A stretch of DNA of 64,000 bases from NCBI RefSeq assembly GCF_016808335.1, contig NC_053149.1:19812733-19876732 (forward strand). The letters run 5' to 3'. Below are positions 1-11,000 of this stretch, piece by piece. The DNA comes from Panicum virgatum (taxonomy: Eukaryota; Streptophyta; Magnoliopsida; Poales; Poaceae). Within the stretch, counting starts at the first letter, position 1, and every line of letters starts with the position of its first letter. The position numbers and the translations under genes were made by a program. Under the pieces are notes generated by a model. The model did no database searches, was not told the origin of the DNA, and was given only the letters and a program-made list of their open reading frames with translations.

Positions 1-2532
1 ATTAACCTAGCTTCTTCGGCTTCCTCAAGCCCCCTGCCGACCGTTACTGTGCGATCCGAGACATCTTCACATAGTGGAACTTTTTTGGTGTGCTCAGCCG
101 ACATGACCCCCTCTTTGTGGGTTTGATCAAGCTTGGAAGGCTTCGCTTCCTCCTCTTCGTCCTCAGTGTTGGCAGCTTCGATTGCATGCATATTTTTCAT
201 GGCACACGCCGCATTGTCTTTGCATCTTCTCGCTTTTTCTTGATTGCCGAGGATCGTGATGACTCCGCCGGCTGTTGGCATCTTCATACACAAGTAAGCC
301 TGATTGATGACTGCCGCAAACTTGATGATACTGTTGCGGCCAAAGATGGCATTGTATGGGTAGGCTATGTCTACCACATCAAAGGTTATGAGCTCCGTTC
401 TCTGGGTGTTGCCTTCTCAGAAGGTCACATTCAGCTCTATTTTGCCGAGGGCTTCGATTCTTTTCCCTCCGAAGCCGATGAGCGGGTACTGAGACTTGTG
501 CAAGTTCTTCTCTATGAACCCCATCTTCACGAAGCATTGCCAAGTGAGAACATCTGCGGAGTTGCCGTTGTCAACAAGGATTCGACCAACATCATTTCCC
601 ACAAAGTGCACAAAATTTCTGCAGATATTTGCGCAGATGACGAGGGGGTCATTGTGTGAGTAGTGTTGAAGCCTGAGGTCGGTTTCAGAGAAAGTGATTG
701 GGACGTGGGACCAGGGAGTGCAGAAATGTTTGCCTTCGCACACATGCGAGACTGTGCGGAGGTATTCTTTCCTCTGCCGCTTTGTCTCGTGTACAGGCTC
801 ATTTGATCCATCGGAGATGGTGTTAATCACATTTACCATGCCTCCGATGGGATCATTAGCTCTTTCTGGGATTGTGCCAGGTTCTAACTTTGGTGGTCGG
901 GGGAGATAGGCGGGAGCTTGTGGTGGGTGTTGTGGGTGCCACCCTTGATGTGGCGCCGAAGGGGTTTGGATTTGTGGGAGTTGGGGTGCCGAAGGGGCCG
1001 GAAGGGTAGGTGGGGTATATGAGGGGTTGTAGTGGAAAGTTGGGAAAGATGGGGATAAGGTGGGGTATGCCGAAGTCCAGTGAGGTTGTTACGAAGGCTG
1101 CCACTGAATTTGTGGGGCGGGCCTCAGGGCTGGTTGTTGTGAGTGTAATTGACAGGCTTCGGCGGTTGTTCGATGTTTGTGCTTCGATCGAACTCTTTTT
1201 TATTCTCCTTGACGAGAGGGTAGTCACTCGTTCAGTGACCCTTGTCTCTGCCATGAATGCAGCAGTATGGTACTTTCTGCCTTCGGCCGGAGTTTTCTCT
1301 GCGACCGCGGATGGAATTGCTTCGGTCGCTCCTCCCTCCTCTGTTGTTTTGAGGCTAGGAGTCGCGGGCTTCGTCACCGGAGACCGTGTTCACGGCCTTC
1401 GGGGTCTTCGCTTGTTCAGCCTGATGTGGTTTTGCTCGGTCGCGATTGCGCGATCTCTTCTCATTCATTTCTTTGATTCTTCGGCGCTTACCCTTATCTG
1501 ATATGCAGTATTCTTGCATAATCTTGAAGAGCCTGTTCAGGGTCTTCGGTCTATGGCTCTCGAGGTACTCTCAGCATGGGCCAAGACTTAAGCCCGCGAT
1601 CGCTGTGTTGATGATGCTCTTCTCCGCTACGTCTGGAGCCCTTGCGCGAAGCCTGACGAGACGGTGCAAGTACTATTGCAAAGTGGACCCTTCTTGCTTC
1701 AAGTTGTGGAAGTCACATGAGTTGACTTCTTCAAGCTTCGGCGCTCTAAAAGCAGCAGTGAACTCCCTTCAGAGCTAGTCCCAAGTGTGGATGTGGCCAC
1801 TTGGGAGGTTGGAGTACCAATGTTGAGTGAGGCCCTTCAGCGAGAGAACGAATGCTTTGACCTTGCACGCCGGGCCGCCTCCAGTTACTTCAATGGTCGC
1901 TTCGTACTTGAGGAGGAAGTCTTTTTGGTCGGAGTCTCCATCAAATTGCGGGAGAATAGTTGGGTTAAATCGTGGAGGCCACGGGAGCTCTTCGAACTTT
2001 GCCGAGAGAGGCGTGATGAGGCCTTGTTGCGGGCGCTGCTGATGTAGCATAACGTACTCGCCTTCCTCTTCATCTGAGTATAGGTCTTCCTCAATGAGAA
2101 TGGGCTGTTGGCGAAGCCTTTAGGGCTGAGGCGCCTGCTGCATGGGCTTAGGGGCTTGGCGAGGGTGCTTCATCACCACCAGACGATCTCGGATGGTTTG
2201 CCGCATTGCCTTGCAGCGAAGCTCTTCTTCTTTTAGCTTGTTGAGTTGCTCCTCCAGCTCTTCCGCGGTGAGCTCATGCCCTTTGCCCTTCGATCTTGTT
2301 GACACTGGCACGTTTGACGTGCCGGCTTGAGCTTGCTGCGCGTGACAAAGTCGCTCGACGAGATGTGCGTCGATTCTATTCAAGGCTTGGATGTCTTCGG
2401 TGGTAATGCCAAGGTCATGGAGGCCGACCTTGAATTCCCCTTCGGTGAGGTCTTCGACCTCGATGTCTTCGTCTTGGTCTTCATTGTTGTCGTTGTTCGT
2501 CGTGACGAGAGCGTCGGTTGTCGAAGGCGGGG

Positions 2533-4025
2533 TGTCGGTGTCCTGACCCGGCGGTCCGGACCCAACTAGTATTGCTGCGTGTTTCCTCGTCCCAGATGTT
2601 AATGCAAGAGGCAACACAGTAACGCATGGGTTTATCCTGGTTCCGGCCGTGGGGTCGTACGTCCAACAAGGTGGTGTGCGAGGGCACTATATTATCTTGC
2701 ACCGGAGGTGCCTGTAGTAGGGGGTACAGGCGTGGTGAGAGAGGGAGGGAAGATCCCAAGTCTCTGCTAGAGGAGAAGTTGATTGAGGCGAGTGCCAATA
2801 TCGGGTGCTCAGTGGTGCTGAGTGTTGTGTTCTATCGAGTGGGTCTGAGCGCGCGACGTTGTCCCCCTTTAAAGGAAGCCAGCCTCCTCCTTTTATAGAC
2901 ACAAGGAGGGATGGTGTACATGCGCAGGGGATCGTGAAGGTCGTCGTATTTTCCCCGAATCGCGGGGGTGCAGTGGTCAAACATTGTGGGAAGTACACTG
3001 TGGGTCATGGCGTCGGGCGTGGCAGTCGTCCTGGGTATCGTCCTTGGTCTTGTGGAGATTGCGCCGGCATCCTGCCAGCCACAGCAGGCGGCGTGGTTGT
3101 CGCTGTAGGGTGTACAGTCTCCCAAATGTGCGTGGCGGCGTTCCGTGGGCCCTGCAGGCTAGGGTCTTGCATGTATATGTGCGCCAGTGGTAATGGGGCA
3201 CGTGGCGGTCCCGGACCCCCCTGGGCGGGGTGCTAGCGCGTGCACTAAGGGGTCCGGGAGTCACGTGGAGGTCCCGAACCCCTCGAGGAGGGAGGTCCGG
3301 GCCTCCGGCTGCTAGTGCTGAGCGTCCCTCCTTGAGAGGCACGTGGCGACACCGGACCCCTTCCCGAGCAGGGGGGCAGTCCGGGGCCATAGGTGTGGTA
3401 AGGTGGAGTCCGGACAGCCAGAGTTGGCAGAATAGTAACGGGAGCTTTGCCGAGCACGTCTCGTCCCGCGTCCCAGGTTCCCACAGTGCTGCCACAACGT
3501 CCGGGATGGCGGAGTAGTGACCGGAGTTGGCTGACGAGACTCCGGTCACAACCACTGTGGGGAATGGAGGCCTGACGCCGTCTGTCCTAGGTGCTGTGGA
3601 GTGGTTGGCATTTATTGCCTCCGTACGACGGGCGGGTGAGCGGAAGGGTCGTTTGTCTTTTACGTCGAGGGGTAGCCTCGAGCGAGGCGGAGATGATTCG
3701 CCCCATTCGATGGTAGGTTCGCTACCCTCGAGCGAGGCGGAGATGTTTTGCCTTCTCGAGGGTAGGTTCGCTACCCTCGAGCGAGGCGGAGATGCGGGGC
3801 ACGGTCGAGGGTCTCAATGGGAGCCCTCGAGCGAGACGGAGATCACCCCGCGAGTCCAAGGGGGTGCGGATGGGCCGCATGCTGGGCTTCTTTGAGTCCT
3901 TTCCTTTTCTTCCAGATTGGAAGGACGCCGTAGGCCTTCGTAGGCTCAGTTGCCTAATATGTGTTTGCGTTTTTAGGGTGATTTTAGTACCCCGATTAGG
4001 GTGTCCCTAATCGTGGTCCCCGACA
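2533..4025 (-). mobile_element. Solo LTR of a second gypsy family, inserted in gag
   Basis: Read on the minus strand this 1,493-bp block starts TGTCGGGGACCACGATTAGG at 4025 and ends with CGACA at 2533. It is flanked by a perfect 5-bp duplication CGGGG (2528-2532 and 4026-4030). There is no internal domain or second LTR, so it is a solo LTR left by unequal recombination. A TATA-like TATAAAA on the minus strand at 2891-2897 is a plausible promoter. The block is GC rich. It contains four roughly 50-bp spaced copies of CTCGAGCGAGGCGGAGATG-like sequence between about 3675 and 3845. Open frames inside it are LTR noise. Confidence 0.9.
3660..3850. repeat. Short tandem repeat inside the solo LTR
   Basis: Four imperfect copies of a unit centred on CCTCGAGCGAGGCGGAGAT, spaced about 48-51 bp apart. 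Three copies are preceded by a shared GGTAGCCTC or GCTACCCTC context, and the fourth is diverged (GAGACGGAGAT). CTCGAGCGAG is partly self-complementary. Such repeats are common in the U3 regions of large grass gypsy LTRs. A regulatory role is possible but not shown. Confidence 0.7.
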
Positions 4026-4107
4026 CGGGGCTTTGATCGAGGCGTTGGCCTCCGAAGCGCCAGGGTTTGGTTTCTTCTTCGCTACCATATGGTCGTGTTA
4101 GGACGAA

Positions 4108-4123
4108 CCGCAGGTGGGCGCCA
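4108..4123 (-). promoter_or_regulatory. Primer-binding site of the Tat-like element
   Basis: Five bases inside the LTR end the minus strand reads TGGCGCCCACCTGC. This is the TGGCGCC-type primer site commonly found after the 5' LTR of plant gypsy elements. It fixes the orientation (minus) and identifies 4129-4726 as the 5' LTR. Confidence 0.7.
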
Positions 4124-4128
4124 AAACT

Positions 4129-4726
4129 GTTGGTGGAAGATACCCTTCGGAGCGAAGGAGTATCACAACAGCTCTGATCGTCGAGAGCGAAGCCCCTAGA
4201 AAACAACCACGATCACAGTAACATCATGAAAATCAAAGCAAGGGCGTAATTGCTCTCTCTTCAATGTCCCATCACACAGTTACAGGGAGGTATTTATAGC
4301 CCAATGGCTCACCTACTCATAGGCTGAAAACCCCTAACTACCCCTTAACTGCCAGCATCTAAGAATATTCCAGGGGTATTCTGGTAATGTTATATGAACA
4401 GACAAAGTGTAGTGGAATTACAGCTAGACTAGACACTCCGTACAAATTCTTGACAGTGGACCCACCACGCTCTGCGCCCCTTCGCGATCAAAGTCTTCGC
4501 CGGTCCTCCGAAGGGGTTCTTGGGACCGCTTCGCCACTCGTCTCTTCATCACGACACTCGGCCTCTTCGCTGCCCTTTGGCCGAACTCACCTGTGTTCTT
4601 CCCCCCTTCGCTTTCGGGCCTTTGGCCAAGTCCCCTTCGGCTTCGGTGATGGCTTCGCCACGCCGCTCTGCTTCATCTCATGTAGCCGAGTAGTTTCGGC
4701 GACGAGCGAAGGTGGCGTCCCCAACA
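4129..4726 (-). mobile_element. 5' LTR of the Tat-like gypsy element
   Basis: This 598-bp LTR begins TGTTGGGGACGCCACC at 4726 and ends CCACCAACA at 4129, read on the minus strand. The primer site follows directly. A good TATA box (GCTATAAATA, minus) lies at 4291-4300. The 3' LTR lies outside the window. The right flank is CACTA-transposon sequence, so the element inserted into that transposon. Confidence 0.85.
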
Positions 4727-4916
4727 AAAACCCCTCATGATCTGATTGTAGTTGGGTCACTGAATACTCTCAAATTCTTGCAGTCATTGCATGGGCAATG
4801 CATTAACTGTGTCTTCTCATTTCTTGTGTGGTTCTCCTCAACTTGAATGAATTTGTTGAGCTCTCCACGGAAATAGGCGTCTGTCCTTTTGCATTGTACA
4901 TTCACGTCCTATCCAT
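4727..4916 (-). pseudogene. CACTA transposase-associated domain, fragment
   Basis: The minus strand from ATG at 4914-4916 encodes the N-terminal transposase-associated domain of TNP2-type CACTA transposases. It opens MDRT-stop-MYNA, where the family has the MDRxWMY motif. It then shifts frame by one base and continues with YFRGELNKFI and the metal-binding CPCNDC motif. One nonsense codon and one frameshift within 30 codons, plus truncation by the LTR at 4726, make it dead. Confidence 0.75.
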
Positions 4917-5673
4917 CTCTAAACAGTAACAAATAATTTAAATAGATAAAAACAAGCAACTATTTGGTATTGAAAATATAGTAATCTATAAGCATAGATA
5001 TTGAAAAAAGGTAATTTAAATAGTACTAAATAAGAAAATAAAAACCAAACCTATTATTGTACTACAATATCTTGCAAAAAAATCTATCATGCATGTGTGT
5101 AAAAATAGGGGGGAAATAAATCTTCTTTTCTCTCCTCCATAGATCTAGTGAGTAACCTACTTAGGAATGAGACTAAAACATATAGATCCAATCCAAATGA
5201 TTAGATAATCTTGTTCTCCATCTAAAATAGCACAACTTCATACAAAAGTTTGAGGCAAATGGTGTTTCAAATAGCTAATCCACACCATGAAGATCTAGAG
5301 CTGGTTAGTGGGAAAGAGAGCTCCATTTGAGCCACAAATCTAAAAAAAGAGCTTAGGAATGATAAGGAGTTAGCATCAACTTACCTCCTAGAGCCCCAAA
5401 CTTCAAAGAAATCAAGTTGAAAACTCCCCCCCTTTTTTTTATCTTGGAGAGCTCCTCTGCCGAGCAAACAATGGGGGTCAGGAGGAGGAAGAAGCCTAAA
5501 TTTTTATACACATTTTTAGGGGCGGGTGGAGAGTGAACCGCCCTTGAAAATGTCATTTTTAGAGGCAGCTCAATTGCTACAGTACCCCCGAGCTCGATTT
5601 GTAGGAACGGGTGACTTTTTGGTCCGTCCCTAAAAAAATTTGAGGTGTTACTACAAATCATTTTTTAATAGTG
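4727..5673 (-). mobile_element. 5' end of a CACTA (En/Spm) transposon, truncated by the LTR element
   Basis: The minus strand starts CACTATTAAAAAATG at 5673, the CACTA terminus. It is followed by a subterminal region with repeated 'agggacgg' and 'aacgggtgac' type motifs at about 5500-5640. After about 750 bp of AT-rich leader it reaches the start of a transposase gene at 4916, which is cut off at 4727 by the gypsy LTR. The other terminus is not in the window. Confidence 0.75.
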
Positions 5674-6767
5674 TCGACCGGGACAGTAGATAATTACGAG
5701 TTGGTTTCCCGGCACGTGTGTGAGACGGGGGCTTCTATCTATTTTCTGGAATAGATAGTATATATATCTTTGATCCATTAACAGTCCATTACGTACATTA
5801 GCCGGCCCAAACTGACTCATAATCACAACAAGTGGTCTTCAGACTTTTTTTTTCCTCCGCCCGCCATGCAGTTGCATCAATGCTTCAACAGGACAGAGGT
5901 AGAAAAGTGATGGTGGGCCAACGGTGCAGAGCGCATGAGGAGCCGAACATGAAGTACGCAGGACCTGCCTGCCATGTTCCTTTGTGCGTTTTCTTGGCTC
6001 CCGTTACACGTAAAGCTGGTGATTTTTAATTTTAGAAAATACAAGTAACTATTGAGCTAGTGTATACTATTTCAACATTTGAAAATACTTGATTCAACTA
6101 TTTTTAATATCAAGTTCAATATTTTGAATAAACTACTTCAACATTTTGTGTAGTAATGTTGAAGCGGTATACCAAAAATGTTGAGCTAATAAATCTAAAA
6201 TATTGAGCTAATACATTTAGAATGTTGAAATTTAAAATACAAAACTAAAACAAGAGTATAGTCATATGGGATCTCAAAATGATAGAAAAAATCTAAGAAA
6301 GAATATGGTTTAGATAGAATTAAAATCTAATGTACCATCAGTGAGAAATCTTAGTTCAAAATTTGAGAAACAGTCTCACGTAAGCCAGCAACCTGTACGC
6401 CACCTGACTTCCCTCAACCCACATCTTCCCAGCATGCATGCTAGCGTGACACATCACTTTGGTCTACTAGCAACGCTTGTATCTAGTGCGTTCGTTTAAT
6501 CATGCGTAGGAATCTCAAAATGGAAGATGTGGAAGAAGATGCATAGGAATCCCGAGTGATGATAGTAGGCGTTAGGCAGCCACTTGGTCCGGATAAAAGT
6601 AAAAGTAACTCCACTTTGACGAATAACACCATTATTGATCAAACCTTACCTCGGTAGTTGTACATCACATAGCACGTACGATCATCACGAGCCGCTAGCT
6701 CAATGCACGGGCATATATTATTACTTGTTACGACGACAAAACGTACGGAATCAACAGCAAATTAAAG
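5674..6767. other. Non-coding region 3' of the peroxidase gene
   Basis: I see no gene here. The block at 6040-6250 is AT rich, with short inverted motifs (TCAACATT and AATGTTGA repeated several times). The last 130 bases before 6768 are the presumed 3' untranslated region of the peroxidase. There is no canonical AATAAA near the stop; AATAAT on the minus strand near 6716-6724 is the best candidate poly(A) signal. Confidence 0.5.
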
Positions 6768-7880
6768 CTACTCGTCGGCCACGGCGCCGAAGCTGCCAAC
6801 ATCCATGTCGACGCGGCTGTTGGGCCTGAAGCAGTTGCGGCGGATCTCCCCTGCAGGCCCCGGGATGCTGCCCATATTGACCATGGACTTGGCGAACTGT
6901 GCGAAGAAGGCCGTCTGGTTGGCAGCGAAGGTGGTGACGAGGCTGCTGGTCCGGGGGTGGTCGGCGAGACCCTGGTCGGAGACAAACACCCCGTGCCTGG
7001 CCTTGAGAGCCACGAAGTACTTGTTGTCGAACACGTCAGGCGTGATGGTGTCCAGGCTCTGCTTCTTGCTCGGGCTGGCGTTGCACTGCTTGACGAGCGA
7101 CTGGCTGAACTGATCGTTGTTCCGGATGAAGCCGCAGCTGGCCTTGCCGACGGTGTGCCCGCCGGAGAGCGCCACCAGGTCGGCCGGGTCGGACAGGGCC
7201 CTGCTGTTGAAGATGGTGAGGAGGCTGTCGACGTCGCTGTCCGGGCCCGGTAGCATGGACACGTCGTCCGCGCCCTCCAGGCTGTCGGTGCGACCCAGGG
7301 GCATGGCGAACATCGGCCCGCCGGCCAGGGCCACGGCGTCGCGGGTGGCCACCGCGATGATGTCGGCGCAGGAGACCGTGGGCCCGCAGGCGGCGTTGAC
7401 CTTGGCTCGGATGGCCTCGATCAGATCCACAGCGTTCTTCTGCAGCGACTGGTTGGGCCCCGTGCTCAGCTCCGGCTCAAGAAGGATCGACGCGTCGCAA
7501 CCCTGATTGTTAATTTTTTTCATTTTATTTTGTACGTATGTATATAAATCGTCAGCAGATATATATATATATAATAAATAGCGAGGAGCTTAATTAGTTT
7601 CAAGTTGGGAAGATATATATAAAGCTGCTAGTACCTCCGGAAGGCAGTCGTGGAAGAAGATCCGGAGGAGGCCGGCGGTGACCTGCACATTGACGGCCCG
7701 CGCGGCCTGCACGGCGGCGCAAACGATGCTCTCCAGCTGCGGACATGACGCCGCGTGGAAGTCGGCGGACAAGCCGGCGTCGCCCGTCGCCAGAGGTATG
7801 TTGCTGGCTGCCGATGCCGAGACGAGCAGCATGCTGCCGATGAGGACCACGATGCCCCTTGTACTAGTCGCCACCTTCAT
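6768..7880 (-). CDS. Class III secretory peroxidase, two exons
   Basis: The gene encodes a haem peroxidase of the plant secretory family (EC 1.11.1.7). These enzymes use H2O2 to oxidise phenolics in the cell wall or vacuole. Exon 1 is 7635-7880 (82 codons) and exon 2 is 6768-7502 (244 codons plus TAG). The 132-bp intron has GT at 7634-7633 and AG at 7504-7503, and includes an (AT)n run. The product of about 326 residues matches the usual length. Residues 1 to about 24 form a signal peptide ending in ASA. The distal haem motif RIFFHDC is at about residues 73-79, followed by GCDASILL, then CGPTVSCADI. The proximal haem ligand is in LVALSGGHTVG. Eight cysteines in family positions suggest the four standard disulphides. 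Between HDC and GCDAS the residues are LPE, where most members have a Phe-Val/Asp type sequence. It is the only gene in the window that looks intact. Confidence 0.93.
7503..7634 (-). other. Peroxidase intron with AT microsatellite
   Basis: Intron between the distal-His exon and the GCDAS exon. Donor G|GTACTAG and acceptor TCAG|GGTTGC match plant consensus and keep the reading frame (phase 0). It contains a run of about nine AT dinucleotides near 7559-7575. Confidence 0.85.
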
Positions 7881-7956
7881 CTTACCAAGCTACCTGTGTG
7901 TGTGTCTTACTGCTATTGTGCGCGTGGCGTCCTCACTTCAACAAGGAAGTTGCTCT

Positions 7957-7963
7957 CTTTATA
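7957..7963 (-). promoter_or_regulatory. TATA box of the peroxidase gene
   Basis: TATAAAG on the minus strand, about 77 bases upstream of the ATG at 7880, within CCTATAAAGAGAGCAAC. Spacing is normal for a plant core promoter with a short 5' leader. Confidence 0.6.
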
Positions 7964-8071
7964 GGCTGCCTATCGATGGGGAGAGAACCGGGAATAAAGC
8001 AAAAACAGGAGTACGTAGATGCAAGAGCAGGAATATTGAAATGGCAACTAGCTCAACATGTTGCCGCCCGC

Positions 8072-11000
8072 TATAGATGGCCATTTGACCCGATACCCAT
8101 GGGGGCCCGAAGCCCGGCCCATATTAGCCCGACCCGAGCACGGCATGGGCCTTAATATTATTGGGCTCGGGCCGGCATGGGCACGATAGCCGGGCCGTGC
8201 CTGGGCCTCAATCCCGGCCCATGGACACATCCAAGCACGGCCCGAAAAAGCCGGCCCGATCGGCTCGATGGGCGGCACGGCGGCCCAGGCACGGCCCACG
8301 GCCCGCTCCCCAGGCTAGGCTAGCAAAAGAGCCGTTGGAGGCCTGCTGCCGGCCCAGCCCAGCGGAGCGGGTATGTAAGGGGCGCCGGCCGCTGCCCCCG
8401 GCCACCCCCCGGCCTCCATTCGCTCGCCCCGCCCCCGACCCCTCTCTGCTCCCCTCGCGGCCTCGCCTAACCCTAACCCTAGATCGAGCCTCGACCCCTC
8501 TACACTGTCTACAGCTCCGCTCCCCTCCCGTCTCCGTCTCGATCTGACCGTCTTCTCCAACTCCGGTCGCCGGCTCGCCGCCGTTGGCCGTCCACTCTAC
8601 CCTCTTCTCTTTGTTTTCCTCCCTACTTTTGCATCTTCACCGGTCGACTCGCTTCCTCAACTCAAATCCGTCCCCAAACCCGGTCATCCCTCTATAAATC
8701 TCGTAGATCCGGCCGTCCTCGATCTCACCGGCGTCCTTGGTGCTCCGGATCTGGTAAGTCCCTAAACCCTAACGTGTTTTTTTTCAGTTTTTTTATTTCT
8801 TTCTCATGTTCTGATCTTTTTGACCTCTTTGCGCAGTTGCTCGGCCGATGCAAAGCCGTTGGGGTACCTGAGGGGGCTGGATCTGGGGTCTTTGGACCCT
8901 AACCGGCAGTTCGGTTCCCTCGGTTTTGCCGGCCAACGCGAAGCCATGACGCGCCGAAGGCCTGGCCTGCCCTCCAGGCCATGGACGACGACGAGGGCCA
9001 CACCATCAACGATGAGTTGCGGATGATGGGCCTGGAGGGGGACGACGAGGACGGTATGGAGGAGGAACGGGAGGAGCTTTTTGGTCAGCGTGGTAATGTG
9101 GAAGTAATCATGCCCCCTCCCCCTCCCGTTGGTGTTGGTGGTGCCGGTGCGGGTGCGGGTGCTGATGCTGGTGTAGGTGCCGGTGCTGATACTGGCACTG
9201 GTGGCGCTGGTGATGCAGCTGACGGTGCCGTGCCGGGCTCTGTCAGCCACGCCGGTGAGAAGCGGGGACGGCCCTGCACCTCCAAGGTGTGGGACGAGTA
9301 CGAGAAGCTCTTCAAGCAGATCAATGGTAAGACCGTCAGGTATGGAGCCAAGTGCCTTCACTACAAATCCGTCCTTTCTGGCTTTTCCAGTAGCAGCACT
9401 GGCCATCTTAGTCGGCATCTTCTAACTAGCCGTAGTAAGAAAAAGAAGTCTGGTGCTCAGTCAATCCTTAGTTTTGATGCTGACGGTAGTGTGGTTTCCT
9501 GGGAGTACAGTCATGATGTGGCACGTACTCAATTGTGTCGTTTGATTGCAAAGCTTGATCTTCCTCTAGGGTTTGGTGAAACAAATGAGTTTAAAGAGTA
9601 CATTCAGATTGCTCATAACCCTAGATTTACTCCTGTTAGTAGGCAGACCACTACTAGAGATATTGCCAAGTACTTTAGTGAACGCCGTGATGATCTTGTG
9701 GAGTACTTAAGCTCTAATTCTGTCAGCTCTGTTGGTCTTACCTCTGATATATGGTCTAGTAATGCTAAGGAAGATTATCTTAGTGTGGTTTGTCATTATG
9801 TTAATTCTGATTGGCAACTAGAGAAGAGAGAGTTGGGTCTCAGCCTTATTGATGTCAGTCACAGTGGTGACAACATTGCTGAGCGTGTGCACACTGTGAT
9901 CTCAGACTTTGGCTTGACTAATAAGGTGTTCTCTATCACTCTAGATAATGCTTCTGCTAATGCCTCTGCTATGGAAGCACTGACACCTTTAATTAGAGGT
10001 TATATTGGTGATGAATACTTGCATCAGAGATGTGCATGCCATATAATTAATTTGATTGTTAAGTCTGGCTTGAAAAGGCTTAAACCTTACTTGGAAGCAT
10101 TTAGGACTGCTATTTCATTTGTGAACTCTTCTAACCAGCGCATTGCTGCTTATAAGTCATGCTGTATTGCTGTGGGTGTGAGGCCTAGGAAATTTCAATT
10201 AGACATGGATGTGAGGTGGAACTACACCTATCTCATGCTTAAGCATCTTGTTCCTCACAAGCAAACATTTGGTGTGTTCATCCAAACCCAGTACCCCAGA
10301 GCAGAAGGTACTCCTTATCTCTTAACTGATGGACATTGGTATGTTGCTGAAAAAATTCTAGAGTTCCTTGAACTATTTTATAATTCTACTATTGTCTTAT
10401 CTGGTGTTTACTATCCCACTGCTCCACTTATATTGCATAATCTCATTGAAATTGCTGGACAACTTAAAAATTATGAAAATGACAGAATGCTTAGAGAGGT
10501 GGTAATTCCTATTAAATCTAAATACCTTAAGTACTGGAATGACATACCTCTGATTTATTCCATTGCATTCATCATGGATCCTAGAGCTAAAATAAAAGGT
10601 TTTAGCAATGCTCTCAGGCTGCTCTCTAGTTTAACTGGTACTGACTATTCTGCTTATTTTACCTCTGTGAGAGCTGCTCTGTCTGACATGTTTGGCAAGT
10701 ATGAAAGCAAGTTTGGTTCTATTAGATTGGCAAGGCCTACACATAAACCTTCTACTGGTAAGAAAAAAGCTCAATGGGGTAAGATCTTTGGTGATGGTTC
10801 TACTTCTACTACTTCTCCTGGGTCTGGTCTTGGCAGTGTTGGTACTGGTGGCTCTTTTACTGTTCCTCTTAGTAGAAGGACATCTGCAAGTGCTTTGTTT
10901 GCAAGCAGCAAGCACTGGTGGTGCATATGGTATTTCTTCTGAATTTACTGCCTACCTAGATAGTGACACTGTCAACCAGTTTGATGATGATTTCAACATC

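Larger units (their letters stand above)
1..4088 (-). pseudogene. Ty3/gypsy (Tat-like) gag-protease, broken and cut by window edge
   Basis: This is the gag-pol start of an LTR retrotransposon read leftward from its LTR at 4129-4726. An ATG at 4086-4088 opens the gag. Coding sequence runs to about 4026, is interrupted by the solo LTR at 2533-4025, and resumes at 2532 in the same frame. The N-terminal half (2118-2532) is acidic, then Gln/Lys/Glu rich. The conserved gag core lies at 1775-2050 (motifs LPQFDGDSD and AQHWYSNLP-like QHWYSNLPSG) and ends at a premature stop after HTWD. A retropepsin-like domain lies at 417-839, with ILVDNGNSADVL as the active-site region and GFGGKRIEALG downstream. 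Reverse transcriptase and integrase would lie left of position 1 and are not visible. Several stops and frame changes (for example between 856 and 1775) make it non-functional. Tat lineage is inferred from the gag motif and primer site, not tested. Confidence 0.8.

Noticed and set aside
90..659. 189-codon plus-strand open frame
   Set aside because: It is antisense to the gypsy protease region on the minus strand and has no domain of its own.
2805..3555. Several overlapping open frames of 95-190 codons
   Set aside because: All lie inside the GC-rich solo LTR (2533-4025), on both strands, as expected from base composition.
6805..7506. Plus-strand open frames of 98-129 codons
   Set aside because: They are antisense shadows of peroxidase exon 2.
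8466..8482. CTAACCCTAACCCTAG, telomere-like
   Set aside because: Only two repeat units, inside the hAT 5' region; at most a telo-box type promoter motif.
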